64,000 nucleotides of DNA from Bursaphelenchus xylophilus (lineage: Eukaryota; Nematoda; Chromadorea; Rhabditida; Aphelenchoididae). Location of the stretch: NCBI GenBank assembly GCA_904066235.2, contig CAJFCV020000003.1:4712001-4776000 (forward strand), written 5' to 3'. Within the stretch, counting starts at the first letter, position 1; every line of letters starts with the position of its first letter. A model generated the notes under the pieces. The model saw only the letters and a program-made list of their open reading frames with translations, searched no databases and had not been told where the DNA came from. This document shows positions 21,501-34,339 of the stretch, piece by piece. A program made the translations under genes and the position numbers.

Positions 21501-23148
21501 TGCATCTCGCGACTTTTCTTATCGCCGTTTCGTTTGGGCACTTATCAAGTGCGTTCCAAGCGAATTTAGAGCCAGAGGGAGGCTTTGTTTTGAGCATAAA
21601 GGCCTACGTATATTGTTCGTCGGAGTTATTTTTGGACCTTTCGGTGATTAAATATATAGATGTAAATATGTTTTGTTTTACTTTTTGGAAGAAACACTGG
21701 CACAATACTGAATTATAAAGAACACCCATGTTTTGAGGCCTAAAATTCCTGAAACTCTTACACCTTCAAAATTTCGCAAGACGATTACAAAAACAAGACG
21801 TCAAAAGCAGCAAAATAGCAACAGAATGCACATCGGAAATGACGCCGACGTTGGCCGTCATCGCAAGTAATCCCTCAGGCCATGAAGTGATTGGGAGAAC
21901 GCGTTCCGACGCCCATGAAAGACGAGTTGAAAATAGATCGCCGACGGTAACAGTTGGTGGGAAGGTGTCACGAGGCAACAAGGATATTAATTTGTTTTTA
22001 TAAAAAACAGGAAGGTTAACGTTGAAAGCACTGGTGAAATGGCTCGAGACGATCTCGACTTGTTTTGTCTTCAGGGCAAGGCAAGTGTCATAATTCCTTG
22101 GAAAGAAATTGTAAAAAATGAAAAGAATGCTTAAAATGCCCGAGGAAAATGTGACCTCAAGTCTGACAACAGAGGCTCGACTTCAAACATTAAGGTCAGA
22201 ATATAAATGATATTGACAAATCAAGATGGATTTGATTTTGATTTGGCTGCGGGTGCATGTTAGTCTGGCCTTCGATGCCGAGAACGTTGGAGCCAAAAGT
22301 TAAAAGACTTGTTCATATAGCATCGGCTTTTACTTCCACAAGCAACAAAATAATCAAAGTAAACTCCTATAAGAAAAGTCTACCGTATACAAATGTAATA
22401 ACAGCATCTTGGCACCAATGCCCACTCCCAGCCAATAAACCTTTATCAACTCCTAAAACAACGTGATAAAAGTCTGCTCGATTTATTTTTATCCCGGTCG
22501 TCTGATTGAGGGCTTCTTAATGAACCGAATTTGCTCAAAATACATCTCTGCCAATTTCTTTTTCAAAAAAAACACCTTACAATTGACAAATGGCCAGAGG
22601 GTCAAAGTCGAAGGCGATCTGGCAAAATGAAAAGAAGGAAGATTTGAACCATATGAGTGGTTTGTAGAAACCAAAGAATTCGCCTCAAAACAAATAAAGC
22701 TTGTTTTTACTATAAGCCGAATGTAAACACTACATAATGTGACGTCCAATTTTCCAAGCAATTCAGAAATTTCATTGGGAAAGAGATCAGGAAAATGTAA
22801 GCTTGGCGGTAAATAAAATAAAAAAGAGGTTACAAGTCTTATAAATCGTGTTGGAGTCATCTGATGCGGGTCCCAAAAACTGTAACTGATATAAACAAAT
22901 CAAGCTAAAATAACCTCAAAATAATCTTGGAGTAGACTTTTTATGACATTGTTACAAACTCACCTCTGCTCTTTCTACCATCTTACGGCCTCCAATGACG
23001 TTTCGCGTACGAAGTTTAACACCGGGAGTTGCCCTTCTTCCATTCCATCTTCAATAAAACTACTTGGTTTGTTTTACACCACCCGAAATTCATGGCGTAA
23101 ATTCAATTCCTCCGCTTGTTTTGGTTGTTTTGAATTGTATTATTGTAG
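18501..23148. other. Long gene-poor stretch
   Basis: About 4.6 kb of AT-rich sequence with short overlapping frames. AP-2-like palindromes occur at 19089-19099 (GCCCTGAGGGC), 19668-19678 (TGCCTGAGGCA) and near 21872. One GCACTGTGC lies at 20971-20979. Apart from the candidate exon listed at 20534-20748, nothing coding is supported. It may be intron or regulatory space for the minus-strand gene at 15523. Confidence 0.4.
20534..20748 (-). other. Candidate exon
   Basis: A minus-strand frame follows an acceptor (ACTTTCCAG) and has protein-like composition, including FPTISGSGGGFWNNNLGAAD and ESEIPLIKAVNNYGGDGG, ending at a stop. Possible donors (GTTAAC, GTGACG) lie inside it. If real, it could be an upstream exon of the gene at 15523-16206. 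No homologue recognised. End coordinate is approximate. Confidence 0.25.
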
Positions 23149-24596
23149 ATGAAGACCGCCCATACATGGCATCACTCCCATAACGTCGCCGCTCTAGTCC
23201 GCGACGCAAAGGCGAGCATGACGGCGGAGAAGACGCTGGAGAAAGCGAGAGAATATCTGGCGAAACTGGAGAGTAATGTGAATTTAGGAGGTATCAATGA
23301 AGAGAAGAGGCGGAAGATCAGCGGATTTATTAGTAATCTTTGTACTGAGCTCGAAAAAAAGAGAAAAAATGGAGAAGGAGATAACAGCGGTAGGTATAAC
23401 ACTTGATTGTAATCTTTAAAAGACTTTGGTTGCTTTTAACGCAAGTGCACTTTCAGCGTATTCCACCGTATCTCCCGGGAACAACGCTGATTTGATGTAT
23501 GGAATAAGAAGTCGCGCAAAGTCCGACCCTTCGCGTAGATTTACAATGGGATCCCAAATATTTTCGACATACACAAGTAACCTATCTCTGACAGATTCAG
23601 AGCATGATACCGATGACGGTTACAATGCTTCGAGGGAGTCGGAGGAGACCGTTAAGATCGAAGAGATCTATGACCGACAAATGCCTGTAGGTCATCGAAT
23701 TTGCTTTCAGTCCTTAATACATATAAACTCACTATACGTTTTATATAAATTTAGTGGGCTCTACGATTGATCCCGCATATTTTATTCTTCGCATCCTTGC
23801 TTGTATCCGTCTATGGAGGCGCCCTTTTCCTTCAACTCATCGATCCAGCAATGGCCAAGGCCCCTCTGGTACGAGTGGTTTTAAATTGCTTCGACGGGGG
23901 TGCTCGGTTGGGATGGGGACAACAAACTCCAACCTCATCTTGGGGCAGAGTATTTGTCTCCGTTTACAGTATTTACACAGTGGGGCTGATCAATGGATTT
24001 ATGGCAACAATTGGCTCCATTATCACAGATATTTATTGCGTGCATTGGCCAGTGCTAATGGCCAAGATAAAGGGAAAGGTAAGCACAAAATATGAGCTCA
24101 AAGAAATTTGTTTTTAGGACCCCAAAGTAAATGAAATAGGCCATGTGATGTCGTTGAAAGTGCTCCTGTATTTTAATGTGTGTATGATTATCATCGGCTG
24201 GTATATTTGGTGCTATCAGTTTGAGCAAATGACTCTGGTCGACGCAACTTACTCCAGGTAATCTTTGAAAGATCATATACCGTAATTGTTGTTTTCGTTT
24301 ATCTCAATCTTCATTACTTTTTCAGTGTGATGACCATGATGGCTGCCGCTTTCGGAGACGTCCATCCCGATCCCAAGAGCCATTTTCAATTAATGGTCCT
24401 GATTCTATATTACCTTATTGGTATTGCTATTTGGGGCGGCATTTTGGTCATCCTTTCCAGTTATGTGGAGATCTATTACATCGGTAAAATCAGAGAATTC
24501 TTGAGGTATTTGTGGGTAAAATACCGGATCAGACGAGAGCGACAAAAGGAGGTGAAAAACTGCTGCGATTACAACTGCCACAACAATGCGGCTTAA
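23149..24596 (+). CDS. Two-pore-domain potassium channel-like protein with altered selectivity filters
   Basis: Five exons (23149-23389, 23457-23686, 23755-24078, 24118-24257, 24326-24596) encode 401 residues. A soluble N-terminus (1-157) precedes M1 (about 160-186). First pore-loop remnant: GGARLGWGQQTPTSSWGRVF (205-224), then M2. M3 is about 278-297. Second pore loop: TMMAAAFGDVHPDPK (315-329), then M4 and a basic tail. TPTSSWGRVF after the first filter and FGDVHP in the second match K2P (TWK-type) channels. The filters are not canonical: TxGYG is RLGWG in P1, and TIGFGD is AAAFGD in P2. Only about 20 residues separate M1 from P1, so the usual extracellular cap is absent. ATG follows an acceptor-like TTGTAG, possibly for trans-splicing. 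Likely membrane protein; potassium conduction is doubtful. Convergent with the methyltransferase 73 bp away. Confidence 0.8.
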
Positions 24597-24669
24597 TAAA
24601 ATTAGAAGCCGTTTTCCAACATTTATTTTTGCCGAAATGCATCGTACGATAATAAACTCCATCAGAATG

Positions 24670-25677
24670 CTATGACTTTTTTGCAACCAGGACAAAAATC
24701 TCTTCAGAAACGATCAGTTTGAAGCCTTTCTTTTCATCAGTTTCAAAGCCGCTCTTCTAAAAATACACTCCAATTTTACTGTTAGTTCAAAACAAAAATT
24801 TAAATTGAATATGCAGAATGATTACCTGCAAAGCTCCAAGCAGCTGCTCCTTGGTCAAGAAGTGGCATTTAAACCGTCGACCACCGAATGCATACTCGCT
24901 GGCTTCTAACACACCGCCTTGCACAAGATAGCCGCCCGTTTTTACAAGACTCGACGCATTCAAAACGGCTTTTTCGTACTCCTCCAAAGTCTCTGATGCA
25001 TATTCCAAACAGAAAACGGTGCAGACAGCGTCGAATTGCTTCGGGACCTCTTGATTTGGATCTTTCAAATAATGAACACCCGTTACCGGAGAGGAATTGT
25101 GAACATTCACGGCCAGGACTCCTTTCATAATTTCTCGGGCTTTATTTTGCATCATCTCTGTGGTTTCTCTTGAGGCCTCGATTGTTTGAATCCATTCACA
25201 AACATTGCTCCAATCAAACGTTGACTGATTCTTCAGCCATGCAGACACGGTCTCCCGGTTTATCTTAAATTTCACTTCTTTGAATTGCAAGATCTAACTA
25301 GGAGATGAGTCAAAAAATAAGGTGTTTACCTCTGCATAATCGCTACTGTAGATGTTCTTCGCCCGATGACGCATTATAATTGGAATGTAAACAGTTGGAC
25401 CCGCACCCAAATCCAGAACATCTTCGACTTGATTGGGCAGTCGATACAGGATCCCAGGAAGAAAAAAGAGGACAACTTGCATGGCCAAGTCCTCTTTTGC
25501 TGTTTTATAAAAGCCTTCCAAGTATTTGGTGGGATCAAACTGCACATACCTCGGTTTGAATGATAATTTGGCTTGACTTACTTGTTCCGCATGATCTTTA
25601 GCGTTGAATAGTGGCCAGTCGTCGTCTTCGGGGGTCTCTTCCGTTTTTGCAATGGGCGCATCGTCGGTAACCACCAT
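24670..25677 (-). CDS. NNMT/PNMT/TEMT-family SAM-dependent N-methyltransferase
   Basis: Three phase-0 exons (25330-25677, 24826-25293, 24670-24756) encode 300 residues, slightly longer than vertebrate NNMT because of an acidic N-terminal extension. FDPTKYLEGFY (47-57) is the family's N-terminal signature. DLGAGPTVYIP (89-99) is the SAM-binding motif I, and SSDYAE (111-116) holds the acidic residue that binds the SAM ribose. Further on, FDAVCTVFCLEYASETLEEY and LVKTGGYLVQGGVLEASEYA match the conserved C-terminal half. Known of the family: methyl transfer from SAM to nicotinamide, amines or thioethers in the cytosol; nematodes have several. Substrate cannot be told from sequence. A plus-strand TTTATT near 24623 reads as its poly(A) signal. 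Confidence 0.9.
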
Positions 25678-26256
25678 TCTTCAATAATGTGAGATAACAC
25701 TCAACATTCACAAATGATAAAAGTAATGCATAAATGATAAAGCTATAATACGAACCAAAACATCACGCAAATAAACGCAACATAAACGCCCAGACAACGT
25801 GTTCTCTCCCTTAACCACAACAAAAGTAAAGTCTCTAAGTTCATTTCTTTGACCACCCCGGAGCATTTTGATCTCCTCTCGGCCCGATCTCCTCTGAAAT
25901 CCGAACTGAAACAAAAAACGCGGGGGTAAGGGTTCTTGTTTATTGATTACTTCAACTCTAAAATATTTCGTAAACCGTAAATAAGGATTTATTGTTTACA
26001 TCATGAAGATTAATTACATTTTTGGAAGGATGAAAAGGATAAAATCAAGGAAAACAACGTGGTCTCCACGTGGTGAAGGTTCTCTGGCCCAATGTTTGTT
26101 AACAGAAAAGATAACAGGTGGCCGCTCTTCTTGCAATTCCAAGAACCAAGCGTTCAAGAAGACTGCAGACATATGGATATGCTAGATACTAGTTTTGTAA
26201 TAACTGTTCAAAAATATTCGCAAAATAAAATTATTGACGATTAATTGAGCCCGAAT
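25678..26256. other. Upstream region of the methyltransferase
   Basis: Minus-strand acceptor TTTGTTTCAG near 25915 could begin a 5' UTR exon that runs into the methyltransferase ATG. It contains a short upstream open frame (MLRGGQRNEL...). Frame 26003-26185 on plus is not supported. Confidence 0.35.
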
Positions 26257-26999
26257 TTAATGAATGGACAAGTACCCGGCTACACAAATTGCCGCAATGA
26301 AGAAGGAAAATAAAAAGAATGCCATCTCCCCAAACAACAATAAATAAATCATAAGAATCAGATAAAGAAGAACACAAAGAATTGATCCACATCTGCGGAA
26401 CTTCTGAAGAGTGTCCTGAGGCAACCGGTCAAATAAACGGACCTCCAACTTGCAGTACTTGGAATCTGGAGAGAGGAAAACATCGTCGGCAAAGGATTTC
26501 GACAATGAGGGTTCCTAAAACAAGAACTTTCAACGTTACAGAACCGGCAATCCTTGCGGTTAGAAATTACTAGCTAATCGATGGAAATGATTGAATTATT
26601 ATTCTAAATTTTCCAAAAATTTTAATGGAAGCTTTCTCTAAATGCCAAAAAATCTTTGCCGAATCTATGAGCTATGCAAAACTCGTCGTCCATAGGTTCT
26701 GTATTAGTATCCTGCCTTGCAGAAAATTTCGATCATTTGCCTCGAAGATCGAAGTTGACAAAAATCTCGGCAATTTTCTTTCCGAAACTTCGTCGGTGGA
26801 TAACGCGTCTTTGACTTTTTAAAAGGCAAAATAAAAGGAAATATTAAGAAATTACCCGTTGACTTTCCTCGGCTTCAATAACCACCGCATTCATCTGTCC
26901 AAAATCATAAATCCCCGAATCCTCCAACGAGATGATCGTGGTCTCCTCGGATCGGGAATCCAATTCACAGACTTCGGCCCCTAATTTTAAATTAGTCAT
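26257..26999 (-). CDS. Small two-helix membrane protein
   Basis: Two exons (26856-26999 and 26257-26514, phase 0) encode 133 residues. The N-terminal half is acidic and soluble (EETTIISLEDSGIYDFG). LPQDTLQKFRRC leads into two adjacent membrane helices at about 90-109 (SILCVLLYLILMIYLLLFG) and 112-130, separated by only a few residues, so a membrane hairpin is likely. The protein ends YLSIH just inside or outside the membrane. Donor GTAATT and acceptor TTTTAG are good. I do not recognise a family. There is no signal peptide; the N-terminus is probably cytosolic. Confidence 0.62.
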
Positions 27000-29900
27000 T
27001 TCGGCGTGTGGAAACCCGAATGGAGTGGGTCAAAAAAGTTGAGCGACAAAGGCCGTCAATTTAAATATTGGCTGGGAAAAAGGGAAATACATAAACAGAA
27101 ATCTGGGGACTTTATGTGAGATGATAGATATTATAAAATCATGACTAAAAGTGCATCCTTCTAATTCAGGCTAGACGTACATCTGGCTACAATAAAATGC
27201 AATCGTAAAACAGCTCTCCTCACAGCACTGTCAAACATTTCGTTCATTATTAGGACAAATGTTTCTCATGGTAAACATTTAGATTTGAAATGACATTCCT
27301 GAAGGGCCCTCCAGGGAGCCCGGATCACTGTGATTTATGAGGTTTTCGTCGAAAAACGTTTCCTAAAAGACACTGAACGTCAACTTCGGAGGAAACGTTA
27401 CATGATAATAGAAAAAATTCGGTGCGGAAATCGCCGGAAGTGACCTAAGCGTCGAATCTACTTTTCATTCTTTGCAAACAAAGTAGTTAAACAGGGAATG
27501 CACAGGATGCGACTTTATTATCTTCATATTCTCTCATAGAGACAATATGAAGCCAACAGATCAACCGAGAGCCTTTAACCAGTATTTAAAATTGCTTTGT
27601 TATGAATACAGTACCCAAGCCTCCTACGTAGCAACTTCCCAACTTGTCAATTTCGGTGTCATTGTTGCAGCAGCCCGTTACGCATGAATAAAATAGCCGG
27701 AAGTAAACAGTACGTAACCAGCGGTAATGTCGAAAACGTTCCTCAATAAAAGGTTGTCCTAATGTATGTGTGACAGCTGATAATTTTGCTGGAGTTTATT
27801 TCGGTTGCGGTAGTAACCTTCTGGCCGCAGGTCCGTAGATGGCATTTGGGGATGGTATTATGAGTACTGTTTTAGGTTTATGCATTCTGAAGTTACTCTT
27901 ACATTCCCAACGAATTCGGCTTTCCAAACTACTGTAAACAGAATTAAAAATTTGAGATTCGAAACACTGGGCGTGTTTTCGAAAACATTCTACAACAAGT
28001 TTGCACAAATATTATTTATTTCCATTCTTGCTGCTGCATGAGGTAAATCGTCGTCGATCCGGAACACATATATAATTATAAAAAATGTTTTAAAAGAGAT
28101 ACCCGAAGCTTGATTAGAATATAGAAAAAAATCCGGAAAACTAAAACCCCGCAGGAAAAGATTTGGAAATATAAAAGATCATGAGTGTAGACTACAAAAT
28201 CTAATCAGAATTCCATCTTTTTTGCCTTCGGTGGGCTCAACGGGCTTACGGTAATTGAAATCCTGCACATCTTCTTGAGTTTCAAGCGGAATACGGTAGT
28301 TTATTGGAAGTGTAACCTCCTGCTTTTATAATTGAATTTATGTACCGCATACCGCCCCTACGCATCGACGATTTCTGTTTTTATATATGTAGTTAACCTA
28401 GACTTGGTAGCTAACCAAATAGCAAGCCTCAGCCGACTATCAAAGAAAGCACAAGAATGATATCATCATGTACGACTGACGTTGTGCTTAAAAGACGGTA
28501 AATAGAACTATATAAAAAACTGAGTAAAACCATATCAGATATTCAAATTAAGCACATAAATTACAACAAAAAATCGTAAAACTACGCATTTTTATGCAAA
28601 GTTTATTATAACATTAAAATAGAATTTTACTTGTTACCTGCTGCAACTCTCTCCTCAAACGAAATATCCGTTTATACAAAAACGTTAACCCGAAATAGTC
28701 GTTTCGTTAACTATGCTTGCGTTTCACCGACACGTACGACAATTAGAATACTAGAAGACAGTTCAAAAATTTAGAATTCACAAGTGCATGAAAAAGGTGG
28801 AAAAACGAAACTTTACGTTGACTCTAACCTTTCCTCAAATTTTAATTTATTCAGATATTATTAAATCTGTGTAAAACTGTCATTCAAAAGTATCGGACAG
28901 ATGTTTTCTCGGAAATCAAAGTCGAACTCGTTGAAAAAGTTGAAACGGTATTCTGCGTGACATTTTGAAAAGCCAAAACAACTAAATTTGGACCGTGTAT
29001 TTTACGGCTTGGAAGATATAGAACTTTTTTCCAGTTGTAGAAATAAGTCTAATAAGAATGATGAGGATTCATTACACACCTATTTTTTCGAATTATAACG
29101 GACGTTTCAAGGGCAAAACATTCTGTGACATTTTGCCTTTAAAGCCGTAGTAGCGCAATTCAAATGTAGTTGTTCGTGTCCGTTAAAGTTAGAGATTTAA
29201 TGTGCTGTAGCTGCCTTGCACAGATCAGCCACATAAGTTTCGATTTTAAGAGAATCGAAGGCCCTATATACCCAACTTGCTGATCCATGCTTCAGCAAAG
29301 TATAGTACTAAAAAAGTAATGAGGACGCACATCCTTTATCCACACAGAGGGCTTAAATGAATTCTTGATTGTCTTGAGTTTTCAAACTTTACTATTTTCC
29401 AATAGCGACAGTTGCAAGGAACGAGCTTTGCCAAAATGCAAGAATCTCGACTACCAAAGCAATTTCTTCCGGGAGAGGTAGATGGCTACATCAGCGGACT
29501 GGAAATGTCTGTCCATTTTGCGGTTTCTTTATAGCTATTGGATCTAACCATCCTGTTTTGGCAGACAGTATTTTCAGACCAAATATGGTTAAATGTAGGA
29601 CTATCCCAAAAATACATTTCTTTTTTGAGTTTGTAGTAAAAGTACCTCTGACTCTTACTCTGACTTGGCAAAAAACTTTGACTCACAGAATCCACCCCTA
29701 ATAATTTATTCGTTTTGCCGGTTTCTCACAGCTGTATATTGCTTGAAATTTCCGTCGACAATTATTTAATCCTATCCGTGACCTACTGTTTTGATTTACG
29801 TACGTGTTTATCCCCGACCCGAAGTTACAGCAGTCGTGATATGTACGTAATTCGAGTCAAAACTCGCTAATTTCAGCTCGATTCTGGAAAGGCGGATTGC

Positions 29901-30004
29901 CGCTGCAAATAATTAATTGCCCGTTTCTCCTGAAGCTTGTCCTAGGTCCCGCCCCAACGTCTTGGTACATAAGTGGGCACGGGGAATTAGAGCCAATATC
30001 AGTC
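27000..30004. other. Intergenic stretch
   Basis: Three kilobases of AT-rich sequence. Minus frames 27796-28008 and 29486-29695 have no splice or family support. Nothing recognised on either strand. Confidence 0.4.
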
Positions 30005-30864
30005 ATGAACAGCATGCTCCGGTTAACTGTAACAATCTTCTTGTTGAATTTGCTTGATGAAAACGTGGACGGATTCATTCTCGCAAGCCAGGTTCCACAC
30101 CGAATGGAGAATCGCGTCGATTACGGTAAGATATTCAATTTTTGTCTGATTTATCAATAAAATTTGTGTTATACTGTAAAGCTGCTGAAGTCATACTGTG
30201 AGATAGATCCACAAAAAACTGGAACAACCACCTCCAGAAGACGTTTTACCCTTTTTATTTTTTTTTGTTTTGCATCTATGGCAATTGACAAAACTGGTTA
30301 CGTAAAAATGATTTTAGACAAGCCCGTTTATTGTCCTAAAGCTATGCCTTTGACCCAAAATTCCTCCATCGTTTTCAGATAACACAGAAATTTAAGTTTT
30401 GACCCTCCGATTTTTCCTACAACCTTCCTGCCTTTTCTTATATGCAAATGTCAAAAAAAAAGGCTTGGCCATTAAGATTTCGGTTAAAATTTCCCAGCTG
30501 CCATAATAGGCCATAAGAAATATAAATTTTTGCTCACAAGGTATGACAATCTTTTGTCTCCACATATATGATTAATTAGCTGTTATTATGTATTAAAGCA
30601 TTTACTTCTGATGTCATTTGCAAAAAACAAGTTTAAATATTAATCAACTCGTTTGCAGACCCAGCACCGTACAATCCAATTGTTTTGTCGCAACTCCTGC
30701 AGATCCCGCGACTTACCATCGTGCCCGTTAAACGCGACAACAAACCAGAGAAGTCACGGGAGCGACAGAATGTCGAAGGCCACATGATCAAACAGCCCCT
30801 GCTGAAGTTCGACATGGTCTGGAGAAGGTTCTCGGGTCACAAAAGATTCAGCAATGCTCTATAA
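30005..30864 (+). CDS. Probable secreted peptide precursor (neuropeptide-like)
   Basis: Two exons (30005-30125 and 30659-30864) encode 108 residues. The hydrophobic N-terminus (MNSMLRLTVTIFLLNLL) is a signal peptide. The rest is short, basic, has no cysteine, and contains dibasic sites at residues 65-66 (VPVKR), 96-97 (VWRR) and 102-103 (GHKR). The last two are followed by FSG and FSN, so cleavage would give a 31-residue inner segment and short peptides starting Phe-Ser. This is the usual layout of an invertebrate neuropeptide or peptide-hormone precursor. There is no C-terminal amidation Gly before most sites, and no known peptide family was recognised. A small secreted basic protein is the alternative. 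Confidence 0.6.
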
Positions 30865-31194
30865 AAACGGGATGCCCTCAGGCATGATCTCTAAATAGCC
30901 GTCCTACGTACGCCCATAGATGTGATAAATCGATCTCAATGTTTACCTGGCCTTATTTATTGCATTCACTACTCTTTAAAATATTCGTTGTTGTCAAAAA
31001 TAAAGTGCGATATTACAAGAATGTGAATACTTTATTCAGTTCTGAGATCTTTACACCGGTCGCAATTCAAACACCATTACACTTACACGTCGGGGGATAT
31101 TCTTTGGCTTCTATGTCGTACGTAGAAGGATGAAATGTATGTATGTACACGTAGAGGGAGCTGAGAAAATTCTCAAAAAAAGGATAAGGGTTGT
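30865..31194. other. Spacer between convergent genes
   Basis: Contains an AP-2-like palindrome TGCCCTCAGGCA at 30873-30884. The plus frame 30939-31133 is not supported. Confidence 0.4.
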
Positions 31195-31512
31195 TTAAAG
31201 TTCACTGTAGATTATCCAGGGATCCTCGCGAATGTCGCCACAAAGATTGTACGCGCAGGGATGCTGATCCATCTCCAAAACTCGGCGATGTAATGAGGTT
31301 GTGAAAAAGATGGGAAGCAGAATAAAAGTTACAAATATCAGGAATCCCGTGGCTCCATTCACGAACACCGCGGCTTTGTCGTTCTCGGCATGCTTCTTTT
31401 GGATTAACAAGCGGTTCTTACTGAAGATTTTATAATTTGTAATCGAATATTCGGAAGACGTAGATGTATTGGAGATGTTGGAAGTTATGGAGTTGGAACG
31501 GCGCTTTGTCAT
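31195..31512 (-). CDS. Small single-pass membrane protein
   Basis: One exon of 105 codons starts at ATG 31512, directly after the acceptor TTTGGTTTCAG. This fits either a trans-splice site or an upstream untranslated exon. Residues 1-47 are Ser/Thr/Asn-rich and basic (MTKRRSNSITSNISNTSTSS). A membrane helix spans about 48-72 (VNGATGFLIFVTFILLPIFF). The C-terminal 30 residues are polar and contain two cysteines (PCAYNLCGD) that could pair. No signal peptide precedes it, so a type II or type III topology is likely. No family recognised. Confidence 0.55.
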   Translation of the reverse strand: MTKRRSNSITSNISNTSTSSEYSITNYKIFSKNRLLIQKKHAENDKAAVFVNGATGFLIFVTFILLPIFFTTSLHRRVLEMDQHPCAYNLCGDIREDPWIIYSEL

Positions 31513-34339
31513 CTGAAACCAAATGTGATAACTCAGCATTAAATCATACTTATCGATACGCGCTTAAAGGCCAGTTATTGGGACCCGATTAGATCGATAA
31601 ATTCGGAATCAAACAAACTAAATTTGTGGCAGAAAAAAGCCGAGCTCTTCTGATTCATACCCCCGAATGATACGCAAATAAACAGCTTGTCAGCTGGCAT
31701 TACCCGTAAATTTGCTGTAAAGTTAACGATGACCAGTCTGAGCGAGCCGAATGCCACGTCTTATTGAACGAACAGCCTTTTTGTAAGAGAAATGTTATGA
31801 AACCAGCTCGGGAAACTTCCGGACAAAAGAATCACAATTACACATTTAGGTTGTGACTGTAAAGGAGGTTTGAAGGAAAGAAGAAAACGATTCTATTTTA
31901 GAAAAAGTTATATTTCACACACATGCAGAAGAGGTAAAAATTATTTTAGCCATGTTTGTAACCACGACTTTAGTTAGACATCAAACGTAATATTAAACAT
32001 CAAAAAATCATCCATAAGTTGTATAGTTGCATAACTTCGAAACAATCGCAAAGATTGAAAATCTCCGGAGTATATAAAGGCTTGCAACCGCCAGGAAACA
32101 AGGTCAATGTCGCTAATAGGATTATAAACGACAAAAGAGGCGGTAACGGAAGATGCGGGTCAAGGTTTCTGTTTGTGGAATCCAACGGAATCGGGAAATA
32201 TTAAACGTAATACGAATTTCATGAGAGCAACCTCAAAGTGATAAGGTCTTCCCGGGCCGGAAAGGCCGGGCTTTCATAAATTGTCAGGCCTTATTTGCAG
32301 CTATGCTTAGTATCAAGACAAATGAATCAGCACTTCCGTGGAAAGATGACTCAAAAAATGGTAACAGTCAAAAATAGAGTGGAGTTTGCGCCAGACAGTC
32401 GTTTAGGAATTCTACGAAAGCATGGGGAAATTTCGAAATAATAATACTTTCCCTTCAGACGGTCTTAACCTTTCCTTTGAAAAAAGGCATTTAGGAACGG
32501 TTTAAAAAACGCAGCTTACAAAAAAAGGAATCTTTTTGTCTGTAAAGGGTTGCTCACTTTGCAAGACAAAGAACTGGGATTTTGATCTTTTTCAATATAA
32601 CACATGCAATGTTGTATAATACAAAGGTCTACTGCGGAGGGCACCTAATAACGGCAGCACGACATTTCCGGAATAGGGACACTTCCGGAACGGTAAATAA
32701 TACGTTAAACAATGATACCCCTTACCTGGTTTCAACATTAAATTGTAGTTCTAGTATCAGCGTTTAATTGTAAACACGTTTTTATACCCGCACCTGAAAT
32801 TTTGGATCAAGGTTGATGATGTTGTTCATGGTTTAACCTCCTACCAAGAGCCCCGAGTGGCCTCGATAAGAGCTGTAAACGATGCTGTCGGTAGTAGTTA
32901 TTGCACTGATAAGCTCACATAACAACAAACAATTACATTTCTTGCCATAAAAATTTCTTAGCGTTCTCAGTTACAATAAAATCTTTTGATGAGTAACGAA
33001 AGTTGGTAGGGGGATGTAACATAGTACATAAAAGGATCGTGCGTTTCTCAGATCGCAGATACTATACCTAAATTTCTTCCAGACTTTGCTTGATCCCTAA
33101 GAAAATCCCAAAAAAATGACGATTCAAAGAGCAGAAAGAAATGCTGGAAATATTACCAGCTCGTTTGATCGCAATTGCACTCTTCTTGGCGCTATAAAAC
33201 GACTGGAGTCAAGGTCAAAAACTATATAAGTCTTTTTTTTTACAAAAATTGCGATAGTTTCCCGCTTTCCTGATGTAAAACAGTTACTTTTACGAACTGC
33301 TGAATAAGGCTTTTATGAGGTATACAAGAAATGAGTCTGACTTTCTCATAAACAATGTATTGATCAAAAATCATTGAACATATTTGCCCAGCGAATGATG
33401 AAAAGTTATTACCGCCACCTGTGACAACCTCAACAAATTACCGACTTGCTGTCATTGCGCAGCAATTCTATTGTCGTCTTGTCCATCAAACAACAATGTC
33501 TCCACATGTTTTGAGGCCGAACCGAGACCGCTAAGATTACAACTTTAAGTTTCCATTAACGGGGTTTGTGCTGTTTTTGAAAATAGCTACAGTTGCTTTC
33601 AATGAAATGTGATTACACTGCAGAGTGTGACCTTATCAGCTGATAATGATCGAAGGAAGTGTAACATTTCATCAGCTGGCAGTACCATCCAAAAAAGAAT
33701 TGTAATTTGACCTTATTGTAAGGTTTGTTTTAAAAATCCCGTCAAATTAAATGCCTGTTTCCATTGGCCACAAAGCAATTCTATTTAATGTGGTAAGCTT
33801 GCTCAGGCATGGCAATCGGCCGGGCTTTTTACTCCAGACTAGGGAAGTGTACAAACTGACCCTCACCAAACATCAAGTGTTATATACCATTCGAAAACCC
33901 TTGACAATCAATATTAGAAATTACTTCCTCTCCCTTCTCTGATTCTCCGGATCAGATAACTTGTACGGTATCAAAGGGGCAACTCACGGCAACCCGAAAT
34001 GGAAGAAAAATTTTTCCCGCCCAGTTTTGAGTTTCGTCCAAACGAAGTGCCAAAATTGACAAAAGAAATAAAATAATTCCGAGAAAAATATTTTTCGGTT
34101 GGAAAATCCCACGAAAAATTCTCTTGTGACATTTTGTTTGATTTCAACCGATACAAAATGGGCGAAGTGTCGAAAGGAGCCAGAAAACACTTCGGGTTTC
34201 CGTGTAACTCCCTCTTGACCTCTCTCCAAATGCCAACTCCTAAGGTCTCCGTTTATATATTTATTGATGGCCGCTTATACAACGCTAAGAATAGCCTCTT
34301 CACGAGCGTCCACTCTTTCCTTCCAACGTTTTCCGGTGT
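31513..34339. other. Intergenic stretch
   Basis: No supported gene. Frames at 31575-31757, 32000-32204, 32582-32767, 33751-33942 and 33971-34229 are short and overlapping. A GC-rich inverted segment (CCGGGCCGG AAA GGCCGGG) lies near 32252-32270. Confidence 0.4.
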
